Positions 8,682-18,254 of a stretch of DNA of 64,000 nt are shown here, in pieces. Position numbers and translations under genes: made by a program. The notes under the pieces are model-generated. The model was not told the DNA's origin. It saw nothing but the letters and a program-made list of their open reading frames with translations, and did not search any database. This DNA comes from Candidatus Melainabacteria bacterium (GTDB lineage: Bacteria > Cyanobacteriota > Vampirovibrionia > Obscuribacterales > Obscuribacteraceae). Numbering within the stretch: position 1 is the first letter of the stretch; every line of letters starts with the position of its first letter. The stretch is taken from NCBI GenBank assembly GCA_003151275.1, contig PLXC01000120.1, positions 1-64,000 of the forward strand, given 5' to 3'.

Positions 8682-9410
8682 TTAGGCAGCGGTTCTCTTC
8701 AGCGGGTCTTGAAGCTCGGACCCATCTGCTTCTCGGTAGCCAGCGGATCCGTTCATAACATCTTTCGTAGAGTTACCTACAGTTGATACCACTTGGCGGT
8801 CAATAGTTTGCGAGCTGTTCACTAACATCTGAGGGCCGTTGGCGCTGTCAGTTTTAGTTTTCAGATCTGCTTGCTGCTCAACGAAAGCTTGATATTCCGC
8901 TGGTGTGCGGAACTGAGTTTGCACGGTGTTTGCATTGTCACCCAAGCCGCTTGTGGAAGCTGCTCTCTGAAGATCTAGTTTGTTTTGTGCGGATTGTATG
9001 GCACCAGCAAGATTGGCTTGGGCAAACGATCCTTCTGGATTAGTAAGAAGATTTCCGCTTATGTCGCCGTATGCTGATTGAGCCGAGGCCAAATCACCTT
9101 CGCTGGCGATGGTTGTGTTCATCACACGTCCAGCCACTTCATGTCCACGTTGAATTGCAGCCTGGTTGGTCGCAGATGAGTCGTGCCCTGCTACAGAGAA
9201 ACCAGCTAATCCCCATGCTGCTGCCTGTCCAGGACTCATGTGCTTGCCGGCACCAGCTGCGGAAGCCATCAGGTGCGGATCGCCCAGCAGGAGTTGCGCG
9301 GCCTGCTGATGAAGATTGTCGCCCTTGTTGGTATTGTCGAGCCGCATAGAGGGATCCAAGTGATGATCGTTTCCAACGTTATTTCGATTATTAGTGTTAT
9401 CGAATGCCAT
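8682..9410 (-). CDS. Unknown Asn/Ala/Gln-rich soluble protein
   Basis: A 242-residue protein that begins MAFDNTNNRNNVGNDHH. It has no signal peptide or membrane segment. The composition is rich in Asn, Ala, Gln and Ser. The middle, residues 40-160, reads as amphipathic helices (AAQLLLGDPHLMASAAGAG, AQANLAGAIQSAQNKLDL). I recognise no family. The low-complexity N-terminus resembles that of other unassigned proteins in this window, such as the one at 51132-53114, and may mark a lineage-specific group. Confidence 0.6.
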   Translation of the reverse strand: MAFDNTNNRNNVGNDHHLDPSMRLDNTNKGDNLHQQAAQLLLGDPHLMASAAGAGKHMSPGQAAAWGLAGFSVAGHDSSATNQAAIQRGHEVAGRVMNTTIASEGDLASAQSAYGDISGNLLTNPEGSFAQANLAGAIQSAQNKLDLQRAASTSGLGDNANTVQTQFRTPAEYQAFVEQQADLKTKTDSANGPQMLVNSSQTIDRQVVSTVGNSTKDVMNGSAGYREADGSELQDPLKRTAA

Positions 9411-9602
9411 AAATCACTCACCTTCAATTGGGTAGCTGTCATAAATCGCTGGGGGACAGTTTCAATGTAGTGGTCATGTTTGGCAAATCGAGTTCGCCAA
9501 GTTGGCATGTAGTTGGCACGCACATTAAATTGAACTTTTTCGCTAGCCAACGTGCCAGGAGAAAAATGGGAATGACAAAATGACGGGTCAACTGGGGTGA
9601 CT

Positions 9603-9830
9603 ATGGCAAAAAGCTATGTTCGTGCGCTAGATCATCCTTACATTATCGGCCTACTTTTCGGCTTGGTCGGTGGCATTCTGTTATGGCATGTGGTTGATGT
9701 ATTGACCGCAGTCCACAATCACACCTCGTATCCGTATCAACCCTTAAGTTCTGGGGCTGGTTCCATATGCATAATGGCCTTATCCGTCGGTTTGACGCTT
9801 CTGTTAGGCGGTTCAAGAGCAGCCAATTAA
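9603..9830 (+). CDS. Small two-TM membrane protein
   Basis: A 75-residue protein from the ATG at 9603, behind GGGGTG. It has two hydrophobic segments, roughly IIGLLFGLVGGILLWHVVDVL and ICIMALSVGLTLLLGG, with a short polar loop between. The stop TAA overlaps the next start (TAATG), so the two genes are almost certainly translated together. No family recognised. Confidence 0.55.
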   Translation: MAKSYVRALDHPYIIGLLFGLVGGILLWHVVDVLTAVHNHTSYPYQPLSSGAGSICIMALSVGLTLLLGGSRAAN

Positions 9831-10528
9831 TGCTCAACAATGGGCCCGCACCTAAGTTAAATCGGAGTTTATGGTGCATATTCTATTGGTCTTTAATTCT
9901 GATTGCAGCGATCAGCTTCGATGAATGGCTGAAGTCGGAGCTGGTCGCTGGCGGTGTGCAGTACGAGAATACGCAGTTGAGAGGCTCGCGGTCGAGAGAA
10001 GCTTCAACACGTATTAACGCTGTCGACCAGGCAGTTCTTACGGGCGACGTTAGTGGATGCTTGCTGACTGTCTATGTGAGTACCAACGACAGCGTGCAGG
10101 GCACGTCCATTGGGTCGCACTCCTGGGGTCAAGAAGGAAACAACATGCACTTTTCGTGCGCCCTGACTCCAGGCGTCAAGAACTACCTCCACATCCTGGT
10201 GCAGCCTCCTGCTAACTCGCGAGTCTTCTTCGGTTATTTTACGGTGAGCGGCGGCGCTAAGTTCGCCAGCACTGGTTCAACTATCCTTGACTCAAGACCG
10301 GAATCCTGGCAAGTTAGCTTGAACGGCTGGGGAACTGGATATCGAACGCCTGCCGTAGCCCCAAATAGTAAAACATATACATCTCAGGACCCAACCCTCG
10401 ATCAAGAGGATCCAAATGCTCAAACGCTGATGGACCCTGTAGCCGGCGTGGGTGGACAGCAAAACGTGTATTTCTCCACTGTGATAAATCCCGGCGACAA
10501 AGGCTCTGTCAATCCGCCGAGCCAATGA
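9830..10528 (+). CDS. Membrane-anchored protein of unknown function
   Basis: A 232-residue protein. I chose the ATG at 9830 because it shares one base with the stop of the small membrane gene, a coupling arrangement. One membrane segment near the N-terminus (CIFYWSLILIAAISFDEW) precedes an extracytoplasmic, beta-rich region (SGCLLTVYVSTNDSVQGTS, MHFSCALTPGVKNYLHILV) with two Cys that could pair. The C-terminal 50 residues are Pro/Asp/Asn-rich. No known domain. Confidence 0.6.
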   Translation: MLNNGPAPKLNRSLWCIFYWSLILIAAISFDEWLKSELVAGGVQYENTQLRGSRSREASTRINAVDQAVLTGDVSGCLLTVYVSTNDSVQGTSIGSHSWGQEGNNMHFSCALTPGVKNYLHILVQPPANSRVFFGYFTVSGGAKFASTGSTILDSRPESWQVSLNGWGTGYRTPAVAPNSKTYTSQDPTLDQEDPNAQTLMDPVAGVGGQQNVYFSTVINPGDKGSVNPPSQ

Positions 10529-10630
10529 ACATAGAGACTCAGCCCCCGTTTAGTGACTTTAAAAAATGTCCCGCGCTCAGTGAACCTCAAAAACTTTCTC
10601 ATGGTGGAGGAGTCCAAAACATGGTTGAGG

Positions 10631-10658
10631 GGTATTAAATGCTAGGTATTAAATGCTA
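10631..10658 (+). repeat. 14-base perfect tandem duplication
   Basis: GGTATTAAATGCTA occurs twice head to tail, ending 34 bases before the Sel1-repeat gene. It is probably a small slippage duplication in the promoter or leader region. Confidence 0.7.
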
Positions 10659-10692
10659 GATACCTCGCTTATCGTATGCTCTGTGGTGAAAT

Positions 10693-12258
10693 ATGAGTAC
10701 TATCAAGTCGGTGCAATTTGACCCTTCCATCATCTGGGGATGGACTAAAGACGCCGAAGATGCCGATGGCATCGCTTGGATCGACGAGCTAACAGATTCT
10801 AACTATCTATTGCTCCAACAGTTTTTTGATCACGATTGTGGATTGCCCATAGACGACCTGCAAGCTCTGAGAATTTCCTGTCGTGGGTTTGCCAACGAAC
10901 GCGGTGGTGGACTTATATCTTGTGAATTGGCGGAGAAAAGTGGGATTCCAATAATCAGAGTGCTTGAGAAAATTCCGCTTCAACCTCACGGCATGGCTTA
11001 TGAGGGCACGCTTTACGTGGCCGGCAAAATCAGTACGATCATTTTTCGAATCGTCTGTATGGAACGCGGTGTGACCGGATTGCGCGACAATACTGTGCTA
11101 TCCACTTGTTTCAGTCAGGGTCTGATCGACGTCGAAATGAAAGGATGGGCTAAAGATCCATACGATCCAAGTGGCAACTATCCAGCCATGCCCAACTTGT
11201 CCGAGGATGAGAAGTATGACCTACAATTTCCTGATCATCCATTATCGCGATGCAGAGCGCTCCTTCGTAAGTTGGAAGCATCTTTGCAGTTCGATGATGC
11301 TTTTGTAGCTGAGGGAAATATGGGTCAGAGTACGAACGTCGCTCAAGCAGCATCGATGCAAATGCCTGCACCGATCCAGCAGCCAATGCAGGCACCGGCG
11401 CCGGTCCAGAAAGCACGAGCACAGCAAATGCCTGGACCGCCCCGGTCGAATCAGCCCGTCTCGGTGCAGCCAATGAAAACACCACCAGTCGCGCCGGCGG
11501 TGAGAAATGATGACATAAGCGCTTTGATTGAGGCGGCTCATGGTGGGGATTCTCAGGCGCAACTGGCATTGGGCAGAGCGTATTGCGATGGCAAGGGAGT
11601 GACAGCTAGTAGCGAAGATGGGATCTTCTGGTTACGCAAATCAGCAAAGGCAGGTTGCGCAGATGCCCAGCACGAGCTAGGAGTGCATTACGACGACGGT
11701 AGGATCGTCGATTTTGATATTGCCGAGTCGGAGCGTTGGCACCGCATGGCCGCCGAACAAGGTCATGTAATTTCGCAAGTGCACTTGGGTTGCATTCTCG
11801 GAAACCAGGACCGTGACGAAGAGGCGGCGCAATGGTTTTTTCGAGCGGCGGAAGAAGGACCTGCGCAGGGCAGCTCGTTAGGATTGAGCAACTACGGGCG
11901 GTGCCTTCTGCGTGGACTTGGCGTGCAGCAAAATTTCGCTGAGGCAGTTAAATATCTAACAGCGGCGGTGACGCTCAATCCTGAGAACGAGATTGCACTG
12001 TACCTGTTAGCCTGCTGCTATGAACGAGGGGAAGGAGTTGCGCAAGACTATAAACAGGCGTTTAGCTTGTTTCAAAGAGCGGCAACACTAAATTACGGCA
12101 GCGCTCAGTACGAGTTGGCAAAGTGTTATTTGGATGCAAAAGGCGTAAACAATGATCGCAACGCCGCGTTGGAATGGCTCGATAAGGCTATGCGAAAGGG
12201 AAGCAAAGAAGCAACGCGACTGCTAAACCAGTTAAGAGAAGAAGCCTCGGCCCAATAA
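10693..12258 (+). CDS. Sel1-repeat protein with unknown N-terminal domain
   Basis: A 521-residue protein without a signal peptide. Residues 1-200 are an unrecognised domain (WGWTKDAEDADGIAWIDEL, LQALRISCRGFANERGGGL). Residues 215-270 form a Pro/Gln/Met-rich linker. Residues 275-510 hold about six Sel1-type helical repeats (AQLALGRAYCDGKGV, AQHELGVHYDDGRIV, ALYLLACCYERGEGVAQD, AQYELAKCYLDAKGVNND). Sel1 arrays bind partner proteins, often in signalling complexes. It probably acts as a cytoplasmic adaptor; the partner is unknown. Confidence 0.8.
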   Translation: MSTIKSVQFDPSIIWGWTKDAEDADGIAWIDELTDSNYLLLQQFFDHDCGLPIDDLQALRISCRGFANERGGGLISCELAEKSGIPIIRVLEKIPLQPHGMAYEGTLYVAGKISTIIFRIVCMERGVTGLRDNTVLSTCFSQGLIDVEMKGWAKDPYDPSGNYPAMPNLSEDEKYDLQFPDHPLSRCRALLRKLEASLQFDDAFVAEGNMGQSTNVAQAASMQMPAPIQQPMQAPAPVQKARAQQMPGPPRSNQPVSVQPMKTPPVAPAVRNDDISALIEAAHGGDSQAQLALGRAYCDGKGVTASSEDGIFWLRKSAKAGCADAQHELGVHYDDGRIVDFDIAESERWHRMAAEQGHVISQVHLGCILGNQDRDEEAAQWFFRAAEEGPAQGSSLGLSNYGRCLLRGLGVQQNFAEAVKYLTAAVTLNPENEIALYLLACCYERGEGVAQDYKQAFSLFQRAATLNYGSAQYELAKCYLDAKGVNNDRNAALEWLDKAMRKGSKEATRLLNQLREEASAQ

Positions 12259-12644
12259 CACTATCCGTGCATCACGTTAAATTGACACTTGCGTTGCGCT
12301 AGCGATGTTTCTGGTTAAGCAATCGCGAAAGGCTCGGAACCGGCATTCGAATATGGCTAGCGCGGCGTCGCGATCTGCATAACTTTGTTGTCTCTAATGT
12401 GCACTCAATTCAATTGCTTGATATCAACTTCTTCTGATAGCGTGATGGCATCTCTTTACCTTTTTCCTAAAAACCTCACAACAACACTAATACGACCAAC
12501 CCCATCTCGGAAATTTCACAAGGCTGCGTCTTGCGAGTTGTTCGAGATTCCTCCAAACATGTTCACGCAAATTGCATTAGCGATGAGACAATCTCAACAT
12601 TGCCCCTCGCTATGGTGCTTGAAGCTATGAACGAAGGACTTGTC
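12259..12644. other. Gene-poor interval
   Basis: A 386-base interval upstream of the DUF2252 gene. Short open frames exist but none has a plausible ribosome site or coding character. I see no hairpin or RNA gene. Confidence 0.3.
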
Positions 12645-13736
12645 ATGAAGATAGCCAAAGCAACCCGCCTCTATGAGGACTGGGTCAAAAGCTTTATTAC
12701 CATCGTTTCAGCCGACCTGGATGCCAAGCACAAGGTGATGTCTGACGATGAGTTTGCGTTTTTGCGCGCCACGTTTTACCGATGGGCGCAAATTTTTCCC
12801 GAACTGTGCCCTGAGCTTGTCGACGCACCGGTTGTGCTTTCCACAGGCGATTTGCACGTCGAACAGTACAGCACATGGCGAGATATCGAAGCGAGGCTGA
12901 TTCTCGGCATCGCTGATTTCGACGAGGCCTACCGGCTGCCCTACACCTTCGACCTTGTTCGCCTTGCCACAAGCGCCTGCAAAGCCATCGAAAAGGGCGA
13001 TTTGAAGATCACGAAGACGGCGGCGTGCGCGGCAATCCTCAAGGGATACATGGACAGTATCGCATGTGGTGGCAAGCCGATTGTTCTAGAAGAAGAAAAT
13101 CCTGAACTGAGAGAAATGGCTATCGCCAGATTAGCGGTTCCAAGCCACTTCTGGCGAAAACTGGAAACACAGCTGAAGCCGGTGAAAACTTTGCCTGCAG
13201 ATGCGACAAAGGCGATTGACACCATGCTGCCAAGCCCGCCTCCCGCTCTCCGTTCGTTCAGGCGTCGAGCCGGCGTAGGCAGTCTTGGACGTCCGCGATT
13301 CGTCGTTGTTGGCAGCTATCAGGGGGCTCGCATTGCCCGCGAAGCAAAAGCTATAGTGCCTTCTGCATGCGCGTGGGTGAACGGTGACAAGAAACCTGTT
13401 TCGCTTTTGCAGACTGTTCTTGACACGGCGGTTCGCTGTGGCGATCCTTATTTGAAGACACACGGCAATTGGGTTGTTCGTCGGCTCTCGCCGTCTTGTT
13501 CCAAGATGGAATTAAGCGCGCTGCCCAAACTTCGTGATGAGGAGCGCCTGTTGTATGCTATGGGCTTCGAGGCTGCCAATATCCATCTGGGCACCAAGGG
13601 AGCTGCCGCAGCAATCAAGCGTGACCTCAACAAGCGCCCTGATGCCTGGCTGCGCAAAGCAGTGGACATCATGAGCAACGCGGTGCGAAAAGATTTCAAG
13701 GACTGGAGACAGTCTCAAAATCTGACGGTCGCCTGA
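12645..13736 (+). CDS. DUF2252 family protein
   Basis: A 363-residue protein. I chose the ATG at 12645 because AAGGAC stands seven bases before it; an in-frame extension upstream is unlikely. It carries the DUF2252 signature: FAFLRATFYRW, then STGDLHVEQYSTW, then ADFDEAYRLPYTFDLVRL. The GDLHxE and DFDE motifs resemble the catalytic loop and metal-binding aspartate of aminoglycoside-phosphotransferase-like kinases, so an ATP-dependent small-molecule kinase fold is plausible but unproven. The C-terminal half has another conserved stretch (WVVRRLSPSCSKMEL). A strong terminator follows 38 bases later, so it is a single-gene or last-gene transcript. Confidence 0.82.
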   Translation: MKIAKATRLYEDWVKSFITIVSADLDAKHKVMSDDEFAFLRATFYRWAQIFPELCPELVDAPVVLSTGDLHVEQYSTWRDIEARLILGIADFDEAYRLPYTFDLVRLATSACKAIEKGDLKITKTAACAAILKGYMDSIACGGKPIVLEEENPELREMAIARLAVPSHFWRKLETQLKPVKTLPADATKAIDTMLPSPPPALRSFRRRAGVGSLGRPRFVVVGSYQGARIAREAKAIVPSACAWVNGDKKPVSLLQTVLDTAVRCGDPYLKTHGNWVVRRLSPSCSKMELSALPKLRDEERLLYAMGFEAANIHLGTKGAAAAIKRDLNKRPDAWLRKAVDIMSNAVRKDFKDWRQSQNLTVA

Positions 13737-13774
13737 TTCATAGGGTTCCGAGCACCCGAGAAAGTTGATTGGGA

Positions 13775-13812
13775 GGATGCCGGTTGGTCAAAGACCGGCA
13801 TCCTTTCCATTT
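13775..13812 (+). terminator. Intrinsic terminator after DUF2252 gene
   Basis: A perfect 10-base-pair stem, GGATGCCGGT with ACCGGCATCC, closes a nine-base loop. It is followed by a T-rich run (TTTCCATTTTT). Confidence 0.85.
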
Positions 13813-13977
13813 TTCCAATCTTTTTCGCGAACATCACGCGCATCACCAAAATCAGAGCTCACTCTACGATTTAGCTTTCAGCTTTCCATTTTTGGGGAAA
13901 TATCAACTATACAATATAGCACAAAAGGGTCAGGTCAGCAGACAGGGTGACCAGATCGTGTCCCACCAGCATTCGAG

Positions 13978-15375
13978 TTACAACAGCAATGGAAGTCCGA
14001 CTGCCTTTTCCAGATCCGACCAGGCAATCTGGTAAGCAACAACAGCATCAAAATAATTGGATAAAGTTTGCTGATACTGCAATTGAGCAACAAGAGTCGT
14101 CGAGAGATCAGTCGCACCAAGTTGGTAACCGCGCCGAGCCAATCGGGCCACCTCAGCGGCAGTTGGCAAAAGCTCTTTTTGGAATTCAAAAATGTTATCT
14201 CTTGCCACGATAACCTCATTGTATGCGGTGACCACATCAGCGCCAACCTGCGCATGCAGCAAAGCGTACTTTCGTTCCGCTCTTCGCAAGTTTGCAGTGG
14301 CCTGATGAACCTCACCTTGATACTGATAGAAAATAGGATTTTCAGCTGTGACACTAAAAAATAGTCCTGTCCCGGCCCAATTTCCGACCGGTGCTAACCC
14401 GGCCGGTTGTTGCTTGGCGAACGTAGAAAATGTACCTCCTATGCCAACGAAAACATCTGGCACTTTTTTAGTTTTAGCCAAAGCAAGCGCTTTTTTATTC
14501 ACATATATTTGTTGCTGCGCAGCCTTTAGATCTGGACGTGATGCAAAGGCCACGGTTAGTAACTGCGCCAAGATAGGCAAGGCACGTCTTGGCGAAGGAA
14601 CTATCTCTGACTTTTCGGCCGACAATTTAAAAATGCCATTGTCGTTCACGTCAATTATCTCGACGTGTTCGGGCCGTTCACCAGTAATTAATGCCAATGC
14701 TGCCGATGCTTGTTGCAAGCGTCCTTGGGCTTGATTTCGCAACGTGTCAAATTGCAACACGTTCAAATTAGCTTGCAAGGCTTCCGCTTTTGGAGCCTTG
14801 CCGGCTTCGAAACGTTTGCTCGCTATGTCAGCTAACTTTAGCCCAACTTGTCTTTCTGATTCGACCACGGCTTCGTAAGCCTCAGCTGCAGCCAACTCGG
14901 CGTAGGCGCGGCGAACTCGGTTATGAACGTCGAAACGAAGTGCATCCAATTGCAATTCCGCAAGCCCATAATTTGCCCGAGCCAAAGCTATCTTTTTTGT
15001 TCTCTTACCAGCGGTTTGAAATTGTTGGATAATCCCGTATTGCTGAGTCTGTCCAGTAAACAAGAAATTGAATGAGTTTCCGAAACCTGTTTGTACAAGC
15101 ATCTGAGGATTTGGATTAGCTCCTGCTGCTTTGACCGCTCCCTTTGCGATCGGTAAATTCCATTTGGCTGAGACGACTTCTTTGTTACGAAGATCTGCCC
15201 GCTCGAAGGACTCAGCCAAGGAGACTGTTCGAGCTGGACGTGGGCTGGTCAGCACTCCATCTGGATTTCTATTCGGTAAACCGCCCGCCGTTATCTCTGC
15301 AACCGCATTTGGTGCGACCAAAATCGAACTGAAGAATGATACCGTGGCAATGGAAATAGTGAATTGAATTCTCAT
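13978..15375 (-). CDS. Outer-membrane efflux protein, CzcC/TolC type (third of three)
   Basis: A 465-residue protein with a signal peptide (RIQFTISIATVSFFSSILVA to NAVAE) and two copies of the outer-membrane efflux domain, roughly residues 50-250 and 285-460. Family marks include long coiled-coil helices such as VRRAYAELAAAEAYEAVVE and an NPNPQMLVQTG strand after the first helix. It would form the trimeric exit channel for the RND pump encoded upstream. It is the last gene of the leftward efflux operon, starting four bases after the preceding gene. It is clearly paralogous to the other two channel genes (shared motifs TAGKRTK and RFDVHNRVRRAYAELAAAEAY). Confidence 0.9.
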   Translation of the reverse strand: MRIQFTISIATVSFFSSILVAPNAVAEITAGGLPNRNPDGVLTSPRPARTVSLAESFERADLRNKEVVSAKWNLPIAKGAVKAAGANPNPQMLVQTGFGNSFNFLFTGQTQQYGIIQQFQTAGKRTKKIALARANYGLAELQLDALRFDVHNRVRRAYAELAAAEAYEAVVESERQVGLKLADIASKRFEAGKAPKAEALQANLNVLQFDTLRNQAQGRLQQASAALALITGERPEHVEIIDVNDNGIFKLSAEKSEIVPSPRRALPILAQLLTVAFASRPDLKAAQQQIYVNKKALALAKTKKVPDVFVGIGGTFSTFAKQQPAGLAPVGNWAGTGLFFSVTAENPIFYQYQGEVHQATANLRRAERKYALLHAQVGADVVTAYNEVIVARDNIFEFQKELLPTAAEVARLARRGYQLGATDLSTTLVAQLQYQQTLSNYFDAVVAYQIAWSDLEKAVGLPLLL

Positions 15376-15378
15376 ATT

Positions 15379-16830
15379 TTATCCATCAGTTTTGAGCGGC
15401 ACGCCCACAGCCTTCTCGAGATCGGCCCAGGCGTTCTGATAGGCTACGACCGCATCGAAATACGCCGCCCGGGTTTGTTGATATTGCTGTTGTGCGAGCA
15501 TTGCAGTCGCCAACCCATTCTTACCGAGTTCATATCCCCGTCGAGTCAACTGAGCAACCTTGGACGCGGAAGGTAGAAGCTGATCGTTGTACTTTCGGAC
15601 ATTGTTGTTAGCGACTACTAAAGCTTCATAGGAAGCCAGAATTGAGGAAGCGACTTGAGTGCGCAACTGTTCATTTTGCTTTTCCTGTAATGCCAGAGTT
15701 GCCTCGGCCTGCTTGACCTGTCCTTGGTAGCGGTAGAAGAGTGGCTGTTCCTGAGCATAGGTGAAAAGGTATCCCGGTTGTTGTGGCACTCTGTTGGCTG
15801 GCTCAGCGACGCCAGAGCCGGTTGGATCGAAAAAACGTAACTGAAATGGCTTGTACGTGCTAAACAGATAGTCAAATCCAACAGTTGGATTCGGAACACG
15901 CTGACTTTTAGCCAGGGTCACAGCCTTCTTGTCCACATAACTTTGCTGAACAGCAGCTTGCAGATCCTTGCGCTCTCGCCATGCAGTCGGCAACAACTCC
16001 TGCAATGCAACTACTGGTCGCTCGGGGTTAGGAATTAAAAAGCTCTTTTCAGCAGAACTCTTAAACAATCCATTCTCATCTACCTGGATTATCTCCTGCC
16101 GTTGCGGCGTTTCACCCATCAAAAGGGCTAACTGCGTTGAGTCTTGAATCAGCCGACCGCGGGCTTGATTGCGCTGAATTACAAACTGCATCACACTCAG
16201 TCTGGCTTGCAAAGCCTCAGAACCTGGAGCTTTGCCAGCGTCATATCGCTTCTGAGATATTGATAAAAGCTGCTGCGCAATCGCTCTTTGATCTTCAATC
16301 AGTTGAGCATATGCAATGGCAGCAGCCAATTCAACATAGGCGCGGAAAACCCTGTTATGCACATCAAACCGCACCGCCTCTATGTGAAAAACATTTTGTA
16401 AGTAATTTGCGCGCGCCACATTGATTCTCTTGGTGCGTTTTCCAGCAACTAAAATCTCTTCAGTCCAGCCAAATTGTTGATTATTACCAGCAACGACTAA
16501 TTCCCATGCCGGTCCAAACCCATAAGTGAGGTTAAAAGTGGGGTTTGGTATCGCACTAGCTATAACTTTGGCAGCTTGAGCAACAGGCAAATCTGCTGCT
16601 GCCACCAAAATTTCGTTGTTTTCCTTGTCTGCTTGATCAAAACAATTTAGGAGCGAATATTTGCGGCGTAAAACATTGTCCGCCGCATCGGCACTGATCG
16701 TGCCGGCAGAACCAATTGATGGCTGCTCTACGGCGGCGTTGGCCTTAGTCACCAAAGTAACGGCAACAGCAAAACTGCAACAAAGAGTCAAACAATCAAA
16801 CTTTAGTTGCTGCCCGCATTTTCGAATCAC
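15379..16830 (-). CDS. Outer-membrane efflux protein, CzcC/TolC type (second of three)
   Basis: About 483 residues. I chose a GTG at 16830 because its GTGA overlaps the TGA of the upstream channel gene, a coupling arrangement; the only longer alternative is a TTG at 16872. The signal segment is CLTLCCSFAVAVTLVTKANA. Two efflux domains follow, with VFRAYVELAAAIAYAQLIE in the first helix and LVAGKRTKRINVARANYL. Unlike its paralogues it carries an insertion near YLFSTYKPFQLRFFDPTGSG in the second half. It is a likely alternative exit channel for the same pump. Confidence 0.88.
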   Translation of the reverse strand: MIRKCGQQLKFDCLTLCCSFAVAVTLVTKANAAVEQPSIGSAGTISADAADNVLRRKYSLLNCFDQADKENNEILVAAADLPVAQAAKVIASAIPNPTFNLTYGFGPAWELVVAGNNQQFGWTEEILVAGKRTKRINVARANYLQNVFHIEAVRFDVHNRVFRAYVELAAAIAYAQLIEDQRAIAQQLLSISQKRYDAGKAPGSEALQARLSVMQFVIQRNQARGRLIQDSTQLALLMGETPQRQEIIQVDENGLFKSSAEKSFLIPNPERPVVALQELLPTAWRERKDLQAAVQQSYVDKKAVTLAKSQRVPNPTVGFDYLFSTYKPFQLRFFDPTGSGVAEPANRVPQQPGYLFTYAQEQPLFYRYQGQVKQAEATLALQEKQNEQLRTQVASSILASYEALVVANNNVRKYNDQLLPSASKVAQLTRRGYELGKNGLATAMLAQQQYQQTRAAYFDAVVAYQNAWADLEKAVGVPLKTDG

Positions 16831-18254
16831 AGTTGCAGTGGTGCCCCCGTTGCCTTTTCCAAGTCTGCCCAAGAATTTTGATAAGTGACAACAGAATCGA
16901 AATATGAAGAAAGGATTTGCTGATATTGTTGCTTGGCGATGATCGCTGCAGCTAAATCTGTTTTGCCGACCTGGTAACTACGGCGCGCGATTCTGGCTAC
17001 TTCCGCCGCCGCCGGAATTAGCTCCTTCTGAAATTTTGCAATATTAGCGCGGGCAACAGAAACAGATTCATATGAAGTGACAATATCGTTGGCGATCTGC
17101 GCTTTCAATTGCTCTATCTGGTCAAAATCTTGTAACCAAGTAGCCTTGGCCTGACTTACTTCACCTTGGTGTTGATAGTAGATCGGTAGTTCGCTATTGA
17201 CGTTGAGGTAGACGCCGGGCTGATTGTGCACAGTCCCTGGAAAAAGATTATACGGTTGCTGTTTTTTGAACGTTGTAAATTGGTATCCAGAATCGATAAA
17301 GAGGTCTGGAATACGCTGAGCTTTTGCCACAGTCAGAGCCCTACGATCGGCAAAAGCTTGTTGAAGAGCAACCATCAAATCGGGGCGCTCGACATATGCA
17401 GGCGGAAGAAGTTTCTGAAGCGGAGGAAGCGGGCGATTGGGCGGCGGCACAAGATCAGTGCTTTCCGCAGAGATTCTAAAAATGCCATTGTCATCAACAT
17501 CGATGACTTCCACTCGTTTAGGAACCTCACCGATGATCGCTGACAAAGCAACAGATGCTCGTTGCAATCGCGCTTGGGCCTGATTTCTTTGAGTGTCGAA
17601 CTGCAAGACTCCAAGCTCGGCCTGAAGCGTTTCAGACCTTGCAGCCTTGCCCGCCTCAAATCGATGCGCAGCTGTGGACATGAGCTCTAGAGCTACTTTC
17701 CGCTCCGCTTCTATCAAGTCTTGATATGCTTCAGCAGCAGCAAGCTCTGCATAAGCGCGCCTGACTCGGTTGTGCACATCAAACAAGACTGCAGCTACTT
17801 GGAATTGCGCTGTGCGATAGTTCGCTCGCGCTAGATTTATATTTTTGCTCCGCTTGCCTGCCGTTTGAATGTCTTGCTGCCAGCCGAACTGTTGTGGATT
17901 TCCAGCAAGAATGATAGTGAACGCGGGACCAAAACCATAGAGCAAGCTAAACCGGGGATTAGGGATTGCTGAAGCAATCTGAATAGCAGCTTGGGAAACC
18001 GGTAAATTGTACTTTGCTGCGATCACTTCTTTGTTGTTCTCAACCGCTCGGTCAAAGGATGCGCGCAGGCTGAGTACCCTTTCAGAAGCGGGAGAATTTT
18101 GCACTTGCTGGTTGATCGATTGAGGCACAAGGGATGGGATTCCCTTTGTCTCTGCTGCGCTTGCCCGACTAGGCAGCACCATATATGCCACCGCCAATGC
18201 CACCAACATATTTATGGTTCTATGAAACTTAGGGCGCACTTCTAGTTTGTACAT
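16827..18254 (-). CDS. Outer-membrane efflux protein, CzcC/TolC type (first of three)
   Basis: About 475 residues from the ATG at 18254, which overlaps the end of the upstream lipoprotein gene by 26 bases. The frame stays open 135 codons further upstream, but that part translates the lipoprotein gene in another frame and is not real. Signal segment TINMLVALAVAYMVLPSRASA. Two efflux domains with NPRFSLLYGFGPAF, IQTAGKRSKNINLARANY and VRRAYAELAAAEAYQDLIE. It should be the outer-membrane factor of the metal pump. A start at a later in-frame ATG (MLVALAV) is also possible, and no start here has a good ribosome site. Confidence 0.88.
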   Translation of the reverse strand: MYKLEVRPKFHRTINMLVALAVAYMVLPSRASAAETKGIPSLVPQSINQQVQNSPASERVLSLRASFDRAVENNKEVIAAKYNLPVSQAAIQIASAIPNPRFSLLYGFGPAFTIILAGNPQQFGWQQDIQTAGKRSKNINLARANYRTAQFQVAAVLFDVHNRVRRAYAELAAAEAYQDLIEAERKVALELMSTAAHRFEAGKAARSETLQAELGVLQFDTQRNQAQARLQRASVALSAIIGEVPKRVEVIDVDDNGIFRISAESTDLVPPPNRPLPPLQKLLPPAYVERPDLMVALQQAFADRRALTVAKAQRIPDLFIDSGYQFTTFKKQQPYNLFPGTVHNQPGVYLNVNSELPIYYQHQGEVSQAKATWLQDFDQIEQLKAQIANDIVTSYESVSVARANIAKFQKELIPAAAEVARIARRSYQVGKTDLAAAIIAKQQYQQILSSYFDSVVTYQNSWADLEKATGAPLQL

